Part shown: piece by piece, positions 11,640 to 26,537 of the stretch | Layout: each line of letters begins with the position of its first letter | How positions within the stretch are numbered: position 1 is the stretch's first letter | Assembly (NCBI RefSeq): GCF_018320785.1 | Contig: NC_054867.1 | Span: 39,296,355 to 39,360,354, forward strand | Length of the DNA: 64,000 nt | Direction: 5' to 3' | DNA from: Cheilinus undulatus | Lineage: Eukaryota > Chordata > Actinopteri > Labriformes > Labridae | Translations under genes and position numbers: made by a program | Notes under the pieces: model-generated | Database searches by the model: none | Told to the model about the DNA's origin: nothing | Seen by the model: the letters and a program-made list of their open reading frames with translations, nothing else

Positions 11640-12589
11640 TCTGTTGTCTGTCACTGTTGTTCAGGCGGACGCCACCGTGCAGGACTAATACAAACCCCTC
11701 TCAGAGGGCGTCTCTGGGGAGGCCATAATAAGCCATTAAACAGGCGCATTAGGAGTAATAAAAAAGGCTCTTAGTGGTTTACCACTGTGGGCCACCTGGA
11801 TTTTTTCTCTCTTTCTCTCGAAGTGGGTGGTGGTTGTGGTTGGCTGGTAACTCTGGTGCCATTGAAAAAACAGTCCAGATAAATCTGTATGATGATAGAC
11901 TCCAAACCGTCTGGGTAGGCTTATTTTAACCCGTGTTTGGACACCTTGCATTGATCCCAGTATGTACAGTTTTTATATGGGATTGACTCATCTGAGAGTG
12001 TGTTGAAATCCTAATTTAGCTTCCATGAAGGGATGCAGCTCACTTACACATTTAATAGTAGAACACCCCCATCCAGAAACTGGCTCTAACATAACAGATG
12101 GATTTGTGACAAAGATGAAATTCTCGTTCTATTGCATGAAATGAATCTTTATATTATGAACATGTTTGCCAATGTTTACTATTGTTCTTCATGTCTGTCT
12201 CTGTTATTGTTTTATTAAGTGACTCTAAGGTGGTTTGTGCGGGATGTTTTAAAGTTACTCACTAGTCATGAAACAGACTGAAATTAATATGAATATCTCT
12301 TCATGAGCTACAAAGGCAAACAATGCCACCAGCAACAAGACCGGTTTGAACTAAATAGGCCTAATGTCTGAGACCTGAATATTGGAGAGTCAGGAATAAT
12401 GAAGCGTACACTGTAGAAACAGCCTTTTTTTCAAATTAAAAAAAAAAAAAGATCCTTCATGGCTGATGCATTTGACTACAAAAAGAAGTTTCTACATGAA
12501 AAGGTAAAATCAGTGAGGACTTTTTCCTTTCCCTAAAAGGTATGGTGGCCTGGAAGTGCAATACAAAATCACAAAGTCTGATAGAAAAT
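11640..12589. other. Noncoding; possible regulatory element at its left end
   Basis: The segment 11650-11800 is complex sequence with several TAAT homeodomain-type cores (ACTAATAC, CCATTAAACAGG, GGAGTAATAA). It has no open frame of note. The rest is AT-rich with no gene. Confidence 0.35.
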
Positions 12590-13562
12590 GACAAAGTTTG
12601 AAACACTTTCAAAACATTTTTATATTTCAAAAATCACTCAAAGTTACAAACAACAGTACCTTAGAAAAAAGAGATGTACCAAATGCCAGAGGTGACCCAA
12701 GTTTAAAGTTTTGTTAAAGTGTACCATCAGAGATGCACAAGCTGGATGGTTCCTCTCCTCTTTAGTCCACTGGACACCGCGTCCATGGTTCCAGAAATAA
12801 TTCAAATCTTGATTTATCTGACCACAGAACAGTTTTCCATTTTGCCTCAGTCTGTTCTAAATGAGCTTGGGCCCAGAGGAGATGATCATGTTTCTGGATT
12901 GTGTTCGCATATGGCCTTTTCTTTGACTGATACAGCTTTAACTTCGATTGTGGACATGACAGCAAACTGTGTTAACAGACAATGATTTCTGGAAGTGTTC
13001 AGGAGCCCATGCAGTGATCTGCAGTACAGAATCATGCTTGTTTTTCATGCACTTCCACCCGAGGGCCTGAAGATCACAAGCATCCAATTCTGACGGTCAG
13101 CCATGTCTGCTGCACGCAGAGATTTTCAGATTCTCTGAATCTCTTGATGATATTATGTACTCTAGATGATGCGATATTGAAAGTCTTCACAATTTTATGC
13201 TAGGGAACATTTTTCGGAAGATGTTCCACAATTTTAGATGCATTTTTTTATGCAGATTGATGAGCCCTCATCCAACTCTGCTTCTGAGACTCTGCCTCTC
13301 TAAAATGCTCCTTTTTTGCCCATCCATGTTATTGAACTATTGCACATTAACCTGATTAGTTGCAAAGTACTCCTCCAGCATTTTTTTTTAAATGTGTGGC
13401 TGTGATCAAATTCAAAATTTTTCTCAACATGAAAAAATATCTCAACTTCAACCTCTGATATGTGGTTTATGTTCCATTGTGAATAAAATACAGGTTTATG
13501 AGATTTGCAAAGAATTGATTTTTGTTTTGATATACTTTTTACACAGCGCCCCAACTTTTTTG
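12590..13562 (-). mobile_element. Tc1/mariner-superfamily transposon relic
   Basis: On the - strand the reading includes WAQAHLEQTEAKWKTVLWSD followed by KSRFELF. This matches the first catalytic-aspartate region (WKTVLWSDES-type) of Tc1/mariner transposases. The right end reads ACACAGCGCCCCAACTTTTTT, a terminal phrase familiar from widespread fish copies. The part encoding the second aspartate and the glutamate is absent, and stops and shifts are frequent, so the copy is old, deleted and inactive. The family name is not certain. Confidence 0.7.
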
Positions 13563-14637
13563 AAATTTTACTTTTGAAATGTTTGTATTTTATACTCTAT
13601 TCTAAATGTTTCCTCTTGTAGCATTTTAAATCTATATAAGCCTGAAAAATACATCCATGCATTTAATTTCACTGTTTTTCTGTGATCAGTCATTGATGGT
13701 TGTTTTCTTGAGATCTAAACTTATTTATGGCTTTCACTCTTACTGACAAAGTTGGTTTTAAATGATAACAGGGTACTTTCTTGATACCTGAAGAAAAAAG
13801 ACTGAAATTAACTCATGACCATGAGAATGCCAGTCCTAATATCCGGAGATAATGGATAAACAAGTGCATGTTATCTCAGGGCTTCCATGCAAATCAAAGT
13901 TTTTCTTGTATTCTCACACAAACTACATAAATTAAAACCATAACTGAACTTTTTAAAGATCAAACTGCCGTTTCCAGGCTCTGTTTAACTTTGAATAAAA
14001 TCTTTTTTTTGGCGGATTTCTTCTTTTAAACGCTGCAAAAACAAACGCTGTCCGTGGCGCTGAAATCCAAATCACGTCTTGCCTGTGAAATGATTTTCCC
14101 CTCTCTGCTTTTTTTAAAAAACGATTTGCACGAATCAGCTCGGCTCAGACGACACATAATCTCGCCGATAACACGGGCAGCGTGCTACCTGTGATTGTGA
14201 TGCAAATGTTAATGGACTCTGAGGTCCTCTGATTAGCCTGATGTGGGCTAATTTCCCCTCCTCTCAGTCCCAGGAGAGGGCAGAGAGCCTTTTCACTGTC
14301 ACTTATTAAGTGAGGAGTGTTGCTGCTGTTTTTCTGCCTCGCTGCGCACACAGACACCGGCCAATGAAGGGTTAAATGACAGATAATGTTGCACAGGACC
14401 GAAGCTGAGGTTTCAAGAGAAAAATATAGATACCTTGTATACCAAATATCGTTTAGCCCTCTCTTTCCGAATCATTCCTTTCTGTTGGCTCAGTCAGGGT
14501 CGTGCGTAAAACCATTCATGTTGCACTCTCCCTTCTCCCTGCACACTCGTCATTACCTTGTCTCTGAAAACATTTAATGGATGAGGTAATGATAGCCTCC
14601 AATGAAAGTCACTGTGGACCTACAGTACATAATTGCC

Positions 14638-14658
14638 TTCAGCACCATGGAAACAAGA
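14638..14658 (+). promoter_or_regulatory. RE1/NRSE-like left half-site
   Basis: TTCAGCACCATGGAAACAAG matches the REST consensus strongly over the first half (TTCAGCACC, then nRGG) and poorly over the last six bases. It lies 4.8 kb upstream of slc32a1, a neuron-specific gene. Function is inferred only. Confidence 0.25.
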
Positions 14659-14895
14659 AACCCAGTTTACCCTGCTTTGCACGGAATGATTATGATAATA
14701 AAAACACATTGCAGCAGCATAAAACATTAAAATCATACACTCACACGCAGATTTTATGACTTATTTTTGTTTAAAATAAAATAATCAGGTTTGAGACCAA
14801 GCTTTCCAGTTCTTTGTTCCTCCAAGGAGAGAGATTTCCCTCCTTCATGACTAAAATGATGCTTTTATTTTGATCATGACGAGAATAAAAAATTA

Positions 14896-14954
14896 TGGGG
14901 GGGGGGGGGGGCTGGGTTGATGTAGTTGGAGGAGGAGGGGGGGGGGGGGGGGTT
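14896..14954 (+). repeat. Poly-G tracts, G-quadruplex potential
   Basis: Two G-runs of about 15 and 20 bases are separated by GCTGGGTTGATGTAGTTGGA-type sequence. A further G7 run follows at about 14960. Such sequence can form G-quadruplexes and is prone to length error in assembly. Confidence 0.8.
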
Positions 14955-15488
14955 AACGGTGGGGGGGAACCTTGTGCCAGCTCACCCATGTGTGTAATGT
15001 GAAAACGGAGAGCCGGGGGTGAAATAGTGAGGAGTGAGAGTAGGAGGAGGAGGGAAAAGTGTGCGTGGGGGTGGGTGTGTACAATGGAGGAAAATGAGTT
15101 TGAGATCACAATGGCCGTTTTTGGATTTTCCTCTCCATCACTGTGCAGGTGAAAGATAAAAAACACTTTGCACAGATAAAGAGCTGTGATTGGCTATTTT
15201 CCGTATCGACAGAGAGCAGGAGCCTCCTGGGACGTGGCACCCTGACCCCCTGATGACTGTCAGGGTGGGTGATAAACGGAGAAAATCACTTTCCTGCTTT
15301 TGGGAGATGAATGATAATGTGCGGTTCCCACAGATCTGAGACACGTGCGTGCTTAGCTTAGACTGTAACAGGATGTTAAATCAAAAGACAATTTAGTGAA
15401 GAATTTGAAGATTTTAAGATTTAATCAGTTTTAGGCTGTTTTTACGTGAATGAGGGAAAATTCATGTTGAACCAAAAGCAACTACAAA

Positions 15489-16967
15489 GCTATTGCTTTG
15501 GGATTCCAGCAAACCACACCGAGAGCCATTACCCACAAATGGGGAAAATTTGAGAAAAGTGGTGAACCTTCCCAAGAGTGGCTGTTCTATCAAAATTACT
15601 TCAAGAGCACATTAACAAGTTATCGAGGAGGTCAGGAAAGCACCCAAAACAGTGTCTGAAAATCCGCAGGCTTCACTTTACCTCATTTGCAAGAATAATA
15701 GGGAAAATTCTACACCAGCGGTTCTCATGTGGAGGAGCCTCAGGATCCACTACCACCTTCTAAGAGAGATTTTTTTTCAAGCAAAATATACTAAGGATTG
15801 TTACAAAGTAAATTTATCTAATGAAAAATATTGCAAGTTGGACCTTAGATGGAATAAAACATACTGTAATAAAATAAAATGCTTTATAACGGAGGCCCTA
15901 AAAGGATGTGCGTGCTTAATGGTATGTTTAGTTTCACTCCAATTTCCTGACATTTTTAGGCTGTTTTCTAAAGATTTTAATAAATAAATCTGACAAAGGA
16001 AATCCTGCTTTACTGTTCCTATTAACAAGGATAAATACATAGGTAGAAATTTAAAGAAAAGATGCAAACTTTACTTATCATAGTAGAGTAATGATAACTA
16101 TCTGGATCATAAATCAGACATTTTGCCTGATTTTCGTTCCAGATTCACATCTGTGACCCCCTAAAAACAGCTCCTCAACCCGCTTTTGGGTCCCGATCCA
16201 CCAGCTGCTTTAAGCCATGTGGCAGAGGCCTGTGACAGTCTGTGAAGGGTTAAAGCCATGTCCTTGTGCTTTGGGACTCAGCTGAAACACCGTGAGAGCC
16301 GTTACCCACAAATGGAGAAAAACTGGAACAGTGGTGAACCTTCCCGGGAGCGGCCGGCTCACCAAAATCACTCCAAGAGTGCATCGATGACTCATCCAGG
16401 GGGTCGGGACAGAACCCAGAACGTCTAAAGACCTGCAGGCCACACTTGATTCATTTTAAAGAACAATAGGGGCGATTCACAGTTTTACACCAGAGGTCCT
16501 CACGTAGGGGAGCCTCAGGATCAAAAAATTTAGAAAAGGTAATTTATGTAATGAAAAATGTTGCAGGTTGGACCTTGGATGGAATTAAAGATATGGACTG
16601 GGCAAAACAAATTAAAACGCATTATTACAAAAGCCCTGAAGGACATGCATGCATATATTTTACTTTACATAAACTTCCTGATAATTTTAGGCTGTTTTCT
16701 AAAGATTTGAAGAAAAAAAACTGATGCAGGAAAATCCTGCTTTGTTTTTCCAGTTAAAGATAAATCAAATTGTTGAAATTTAAAGAAAAGATGACCTGTA
16801 ATGGGAGAAATCATGAATTAAACATATGGATCATTAATGGTAGACTTTTTGTAATATTTTCTTTCCAGGTTCCAGATTTGTGACCCCCTAAAAAAAGCTC
16901 CCTGGCCCACTTTTGGGTCCCAGCCCACCAGCTGAGAACCATTTTTAAGCCAAGTGGCAGAGGCCTA
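15489..16967 (+). mobile_element. Tandemly duplicated Tc1-like plus hAT-like composite
   Basis: Two diverged direct copies, 15489-16230 and 16262-16967. Each begins with a decayed Tc1-like transposase N-terminal region (TTACCCACAAATGG, GTGGTGAACCTTCCC, then AAAATYACT). Each continues into an element whose ends read CAGNGGTTCTCA and TTTTGGGTCC..CCACCAGCTG, typical of hAT-type nonautonomous elements. The simplest history is insertion of the second element into the first, then tandem duplication of the whole. No intact frame remains. Confidence 0.65.
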
Positions 16968-16999
16968 GAACAAGTAGATCCTTCCTGTGATTATTTAAA

Positions 17000-19427
17000 A
17001 AGAACAGTCATGTCGTAGTCTCAGTGGGAATGCCTCCACGGTGCTGACAGGCTGACTGTCCTTTTATTATTGTTATTGTCGTGTGTACAGCAGGTCGCGA
17101 GAGGGTCTGCAGGCTGCCGGTGTCACGGCTGCTCTCTTCATCCTGCAGCAGCCTCCATCAGACAGCGCTGAGCGCAGATCAGAGCAGGGCTGCAGCGCGC
17201 TGATAACAGACTCTGTCATTAACTCTTTCAGTCAGGGCTGAGAGGGGAGAGAGAGCAGCCATTTTCGATCCCACGAATGAAAATTTAAAGAAGCTTTGGA
17301 TGGAGCGATCCGTGTGGTGCGTATTTTTGTTCAAAACAGGCTGGAGATGCGCAGGCCTGATAGGCTACACCTCGGCCTCCATCTGCTTAAAACATTTCAC
17401 TGTGACACAGCTTAGATTCACAAGTTAAAAATCAGGAAATTATGTAAACCTGAAAACCTTAAAATTAAAAAAAAAAATTAAATTTAAGCGGTCCTCTGTG
17501 TGTGTTAAAGGATGGATGCGCACTTGAGGGAAGCGCCAAATGCTGCTCTACATTCTTGAAATATTAGGGCTCTCATCCAGCTTTGGCACTGCTTTAAATC
17601 TCAGAAACTCACTCTTAAGCCTGTTATAAAAATAATAAACCTTTTCATGTGAGGTTGATCTTTCCAGCGTCTCCTATCAGGTTACAGCTCATTGAATAAA
17701 GCATGTTCAGCGCGTTTAAGAGGCCATGTGATTATTTGATCCCAGAGCAAACAGTCTGAGTGTTTGCAGCAGAGCAGGTTACAGTAAAGTGTTAGTGTTG
17801 TAGTTCAGACAGTGTTTGTAGGCCGCGGCTTTGTATCACATGATGGTGCAGTCTGCAGCCTGAGGAAACACTGCGCACGCTGGACATGGAGTACTACTGA
17901 CAGAGCAATGTCAACAAACTGTTTGAGGCTGGTTTAGGCTTACAGTGATGCAAAGCAGAATCACCACTGCTTTATATGAATACAACAAGGAAAACTCAAT
18001 CAAATGGCATTAAAGAAAATGCACCTGTTTTTTTCTTTTTGCATTCAGGCATAAAAGTCTACAAAGATTTTTTTTTCAGGTGTCAAACTGGGAAAATAAT
18101 CCAAATACTCACGATTCCAAAGAATCAAAATCAAACATTTGCGCATTTTCACGAAACAAAACATGACTCACTTCCTCTCCGTCAAGGAAATTTTATTTCA
18201 AAATGCTTTCCCTGAGTTTTGGATGTACAAATGTAAAGGCATGCACATTTTTTCTCAACGGAAACTCCGCCATGTCTCAGACAGCATCTTTACTACCCAC
18301 TGAATGAGTAAATGGATGAATGAGAGTCCTGAATGAAGACTTCACTGAAAACAGAGCCGGAGGGATAAAAGTAGACCCAACTAAATGCGCAATCTTATGT
18401 CAAAAACTGTAAATAATGCATTTCATTATAAAAATAATCCCTGCTGTTTCAAATTAAAACCTTACCATCTTTACGCACAGAAAAAAACGCACGGAAATAT
18501 TTTTCCACAATAAGCGCATCATTTTGAAATCGATCCCTGTAATCCAGAGACAACATGAGGAACTATTTTGATGCTCCGCGTCCTCTCCTTGAATATAAAT
18601 TCGATCGAGGTCAAATAAAAAAAAAGATTGATATTTTTGTTATTTTATAGGTTCCATAGAGTTTGTGTTTTCTCCAAATTCCAGCCCTCTTTTATACGCG
18701 TAAAGTTATGCAAGATTTGAGGCCCCCGGAATGTCATTGGATGTTTGGATGAGGTATTATAGATTATGGGTTGGGGAAGGGGTGGTGGGGGTACTACAAG
18801 CACCTCCCCTAGAAATGCAGCAAATCTCTCCCGTTTTCTCCTGGTGGGGCACTGGGAGGGCTGGAGACGTGCTTTGCATTGGCAGGCTGATGAGGACACG
18901 TGTCTCCTCCCTGCCTCCCCCCCCCCCCCAGGCTCCACGGTACCGCATTGGCATCAGTAAAGGCACCTGAAAGCCGACAACCGACTCCTAGAAACGCCGC
19001 CTGCCACCTTATAACCCGAAAGAAAGCGATCTTATAGCCCCTACAGAAACCTGTGGCTCGCCTTTTTTCGTGCGTAAAGCTTTTGCGCACACCGCCAAAC
19101 TGCCTCAGAGACTGAAAAGGTGCGCTACTTGTCAAGCATCAGAGCGCAGTGCCAAGATGCAGAAACGGAGCAGCGACGTCTGAAGGTGACATGAACCTCG
19201 GGAAAATCAAAAGCAGCAGGCGTTCACTGAGCAAGAAGTGGAGATAGCAACTGAAAACCTTCAGTGTCTTCAAACTCAACTTGTGCTTTTTTTTTCGCCC
19301 CCCCCCCGCGTGGCTTTATCTGATGCAGAGAGTCCAGAGCTGCCACCCAAAGTAGCCTCACATTTCTACTGTCTGGAGGAGAAAAACACTTAATTAAACT
19401 GCGGACAGATCCAGGAGAGGAGCGAAA
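17000..19427 (+). promoter_or_regulatory. slc32a1 upstream and 5' UTR region
   Basis: This stretch precedes the slc32a1 start codon and lacks convincing genes. The part from 17030 to 17350 is GC-rich with CTGCAGCAG and GCGCTGAGCGC words. From about 18950 to 19427 the sequence becomes GC-rich with TGCGTAAAGC and GCGCAC motifs, fitting a CpG-rich neuronal promoter and 5' UTR. I cannot place the transcription start. The homopolymer C-run at 18917-18929 generates spurious proline-rich frames on both strands. Confidence 0.5.
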
Positions 19428-22092
<2,665 letters not shown>

Positions 22093-23142
22093 ATCCAAGC
22101 CATTGCCGGGAATAGATGTTATTTGCAACTCCCCATTTAGTGAGAAAAATTAAGTCACGACTTTGCAGCAAGCGCAGCCCCCACCCCCTTCTGCTTAATC
22201 CATGCGTAAAAGCGCGCACAGACCACATTTACGCACACATACAGTCTTGCATCATTTAAGAAATAATGCGCGCGCACACAGAGAAGTAGACCCGGTGGCA
22301 GCGAGGGAATCTAATGCATCCACAACACACTATATGGACAGTTCATGTTGTATAAATATGCGAACAAACGTACATAGACATACTTTCCAGTGGAGTGAAC
22401 GTTTACAATATCGACCTAAACAAAATTTGGAAGAAGGGCAGATTGTCTCCTCGTCGCTCTTGTGGTGCTTCCCCACATGAGACTTCACTTAGTGTAACGC
22501 TCCAGTTTGTGATGGATGGATATTTGACGACATAATGTGATTGAATGAGGATTAAGATATTTAAAACGGAAAATAAAACTCACAACGAAATGCCACCCTC
22601 TTCTTCTATAGGTTATTTTAAAGTGATTATGGGCAGTGAATGTGGCGTTAGGAGGGAATTAAACAAAACAAAGGCAATAACCAGCAGTTAAACACGTCAG
22701 TGCATCTTGACGTGTGTTAAATAGATAGAAATAAGGAAATTGGACCTTTCCCCGAGCAGTTTAAAATAGTAAAAATGCAAAATATCAAAGTAAACAGCAG
22801 CTATACAAACTATGCATTGAATGTATATTTCAGACACATAAAAGATATAAAAATGGGAAGTAAGAATTCAAGAGAATTTTCGATTCCTCTGTTTTAAAGT
22901 GTCAAAGCTTTGATATTTTTCTTTTTCCAAAGTGAAAATTTAATTTAAATCGGCAATACTGAAATTCACCTCCAAAAGAAACCCCCACATCTTGGCTCAA
23001 ATTCAGCCATAGAGGGGAGGCTATTTGAAATCGTGCACACTCAATTTCCCACAATGCTTTCCGATACTGTAAAAGAAAAACACGGCCTGTTCAGAATTAA
23101 TTTGAAAGACTATTGTGTCGCAATTTTGGTGTCTGAAAATCT

Positions 23143-23159
23143 GGGGGGGGGGGGGGGGG
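23143..23159 (+). repeat. G17 homopolymer
   Basis: A run of 17 G within the inferred slc32a1 3' UTR. Confidence 0.9.
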
Positions 23160-23330
23160 AAAAGATCATTAAAGAGGAAAATGTGCATACAGACATTTTT
23201 CATTCTGTGCAATGCAATGGGTCCTGTGGAAATGTTATAAAACCGTATGTGTAGTGTGTTATTGTGGTTTCAAAAAGATGGAATGTATATCTCAAAGTCG
23301 TTATCATATATCGTGAAATTAATATTAAAG

Positions 23331-23336
23331 AATAAA
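23331..23336 (+). terminator. Candidate polyadenylation signal, slc32a1
   Basis: AATAAA in ATTAAAGAATAAAGAC, with T- and GT-rich sequence downstream (AAATGTGTGTGGTTTTATG). It is 1.24 kb after the stop codon. Sequence evidence only. Confidence 0.45.
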
Positions 23337-23340
23337 GACA

Positions 23341-26200
23341 TAAGTGAAATTATATTGTAAAAATGTGTGTGGTTTTATGTAAAACGACAAACGGTCAGAA
23401 CATGTATTTTTTTTTTCTCTCTATAATAAAAGACAGAAAATGTTGGAGACAATAGTTGCATTCAGATGTATTCTTTTAGTTAGAAACTGAGCTTAACTGA
23501 CATCCTGGAAAGGCCTTGAGGATAAAAAAAAAGACATGAGTGTATGTTGGTGTCTGTGAGAAAGTGATTGGGGTCGATACAGGCCTTTTGTCTGTTCATA
23601 ATCCCATTAGACATCACTCCGCACATTAGTGCAACCATATTGAGTTTTATTTTTAGAGCAAATTTAAGCATGCATATTGTCAGTTGGGCCTTGTGTTTCT
23701 ACATGCTCTAATAAAGAGCACTTGGACAGATTTTCTGCTGCAGGCATGAGGCCTTATGCTCGACCTGTTCATCCACTGTGTTGATTTTTTTTTCATGCGC
23801 AACATCTGGACAATTCTGAGAGGGGCTAATGCAGCTGTTGAATCATCAAACTACACGGTGCGTAGTTAAACATTTCACCAAGAACAGGGTGTAACGAAAT
23901 TATTATTAAGGGTCAGTTCACATGCTACGAAATGCGTTGGTTTCAAAGAGATAACCGGATAAACCGCTGAAAAAAAAAATAATAATAAGGAACTCACTGT
24001 TCGTACATCAATAATTTCGATGTGGCTTAACCCGAGCTTCAAACTAATTCAGTGTTAAAAATGAGTCGTTTTTAATCATACGCATAAAACACACGTATTT
24101 CATTAACAGGAAGTGTTGATAATTCATGCACAAAACGAAGTAAATAAAAAATAACTTACTGTAGGCAAAAATTAAAGTAAATTTATAAAGATACGAACAC
24201 GTAAAAGACGTCTCCATTTAACTGAGCATTTCCCTGCCTGTAGAGCCCCCTAGTGGACAGGGGAATGATTAAAACACATCAGGCCCGCATACAACATAGG
24301 CAAGTTCAGTCATGTTAGTGTTTTTTTTTAATTCAAAATATGATAAGTTTTTGCTGCCTCAATATTGTGATCTCATATGCTATCATATTTGTTTTTGTAA
24401 GACAGATTTGTGCAAATCATGAGGGGATTCAAGTCCCTGCCTTGGGTTCAAACAGGTTTCTTTATCAAATTTGTAGACAGAGTTGCAAATGTCTTAGTTG
24501 TACTACATTATTTACTGAAAGCTCACTCCTGATAGTTCCTGTCCTGATTTGGAAAACCTATAAGCAGAGACAGACAAACCATCTGGACTGTGTGCAAATA
24601 CCAAAAGGGCCACCCAACATTTGGCCACGCATAGTGGCTTACTGCTTCAGTAATTTAAAGACAATCCTGAAAAATACATTTTAAAAGTTGATACTACTAA
24701 TCTTCTCACCAATGCTTGCCAAAAAAGGCATCAGATATTTGTTTCTCAAACAGAAATGTATTAAATGACAAGACAGACAAATAAATACCGCTGTTGAGAC
24801 TGGATGATGTCATAATAGGGAGAGAGAAAAAGATATCTTGAAGAATTTTCTGTAAAATCTAAACAATATAGGGCCGAGGCTTTAACCATAAATTAAGCTA
24901 TTTGCAAAATGCAGGCCATCCAGTTTTGCTTATTCCAAATTTTCAATCCAAATATTTGTTTTTCGATTTTATTTTATTTTATTTATTTTTAGTTGATCCA
25001 GTCTGTCACTGCCTATAAGTATGCTTTCCAGAAAATACCAACAGAAATATAATTTTTGAAAAATAAAAAGCAGCCCTCTGACGGTATCTTGTACATTAGA
25101 AGAGAAACCAAATATTAAGACATAATAACCTTACTGGAGTAACATTAATGTCTTCCATGTGTACCTTATGCAAAGACACACTGTTGCCCTCTATTAAAAC
25201 TACAAATAGGTATCAAATTAAGAGGTTTTAAGGATAGTCCTCCATAGGATGGTTTGTTATATCTTATGACTGTATTCTTCCTATAGAATGCCATCATTAA
25301 AACCTTTAATTTTAAACTAAAACGCAGTTTTGACAAGGACAATGAGGAAGAAGTTATGTAGATCAGGGTGAATACGATGAGAAAGAAGTGGTAAGAAAAA
25401 CCACAAAAATGTCAGCCTACATGTAATATATTTAAAACAAACTTTATAAAGTAGAAATTGTTTCTTTGTACAACACACAAATAAATACTTGTGTTAATTG
25501 AATAAAGTGGATATGTCTTAATACACAGGCTTACTTTGAACAATTTTGTATCTGTTGAGGCAGATGTTGGCAGAGTAGTCTTACTAGATAATTAAACCTT
25601 TTAAAAGTGTGCCAAATGACGTGGTGTTCTTACCATGTGCTGCAAGAATTTGTTTGAACATATAGTACTACTAAAACCGTACAACTAGAAATACTGTAAC
25701 ATGTTAAAGAGGCTATTTTGCGTAGACATCAATATGATGTGCCATGAGATTTTGGCCCGAGCTTAAGTATGCCTTGGGTAAAAGCTTGAAAACCACTGAT
25801 CTAAAGCAGTAACTTGTGAGTTTATACACTTGAATTCCCTCTAAGAGCAACATAACTACTTTCAAATTTTTATTTAAGCAGAAATTGAATTTCATAACAA
25901 TGAACAGAGTAATAATCAGTAACAGCAGGATTAATACTCCCTAAAATCTGCAATATGCTCCCAGCTCAGCTTGAATGGTACACTGGCGCCCCTTAGTGGC
26001 CAAACACCAGAAAGAGCGTCAGACCACAGTGTTCATCTCGCTCATTATTGGACATCAGTGCAAAGTCTCTCTTATCAAGATCATTTATCAATTAAGACAA
26101 AAATGGAGAGCTAAAGATTCAAATTGGACATAACATTAAAACACAACCACTGACAGGAAAACAGCTTGTTTCCAAAGTGACATACTCCACAAATGATAAA
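23341..26200. other. Intergenic, no gene recognised
   Basis: AT-rich spacer between the slc32a1 3' end and the aurka 3' end, so the two genes converge. The 114-codon + frame at 24340-24684 has no recognisable domain or splice context. Short phrases such as CCCCTAGTGGACAG (near 24250) and GCCCCTTAGTGGCC (near 25988) look like fragments of dispersed repeats. Confidence 0.5.
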
Positions 26201-26203
26201 TTA

Positions 26204-26209
26204 TTTATT
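26204..26209 (-). terminator. Candidate polyadenylation signal, aurka
   Basis: AATAAA on the - strand about 330 bp past the aurka stop codon, in an AT-rich context (GAAATAAATAATTT). Confidence 0.4.
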
Positions 26210-26537
26210 TCAAGTAATGGAATATTTGAAAAGTTCAATAAAACTTTCATAATTATACAACACAGTGAAATATTTACAGGCAAGAGACGCCATTGATAAG
26301 AAAAAGTTAAAAAGTAGATTAAGGATGAGAAAAAAAGATATCCAAGTGGCTCAAGATGTCTGCAGACAAGGACATCCTCATGAAGGTTTTTTTAGTCAGC
26401 AAAGTAGCACAAGCAGATTCCAATCTACAGCAGTACACTGATGCTAATGTTTTCACCTTTGAACTGATGGTGCTGTGCATGACTCCACACTCGCATGTAA
26501 AGCCCTCTGATGCAGGGTTGAAGCCAAAGACAAAGGC

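Larger units (their letters stand above)
13563..15480. other. Noncoding flank with possible enhancer
   Basis: The stretch 14110-14350 is complex, GC-richer sequence with an octamer ATGCAAAT at 14200-14207 and GATTAG/GGCTAATTT words. It has no coding content and is a candidate conserved noncoding element for slc32a1. The 131-residue proline-rich - strand frame at 14771-15166 is produced by G-runs and is not a gene. Confidence 0.35.
22093..23340 (+). other. slc32a1 3' UTR (inferred)
   Basis: Noncoding sequence after the stop codon. It ends near tandem polyadenylation hexamers ATTAAA and AATAAA at about 23324-23336. An earlier AATAAA near 22572 could give a shorter transcript. The UTR includes a G17 run at 23143-23159. 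Confidence 0.5.

Noticed and set aside
12719-12985. 88-codon + strand frame
   Set aside because: It is antisense to a recognisable transposase fragment on the - strand.
14771-15166. 131-codon - strand frame, proline-rich
   Set aside because: The proline block is the antisense of poly-G tracts. It has no conserved domain, and it overlaps a low-complexity region.
18731-19135. Overlapping frames on both strands upstream of slc32a1
   Set aside because: They are generated by a C-run and GC-rich 5' flank. None resembles a protein.
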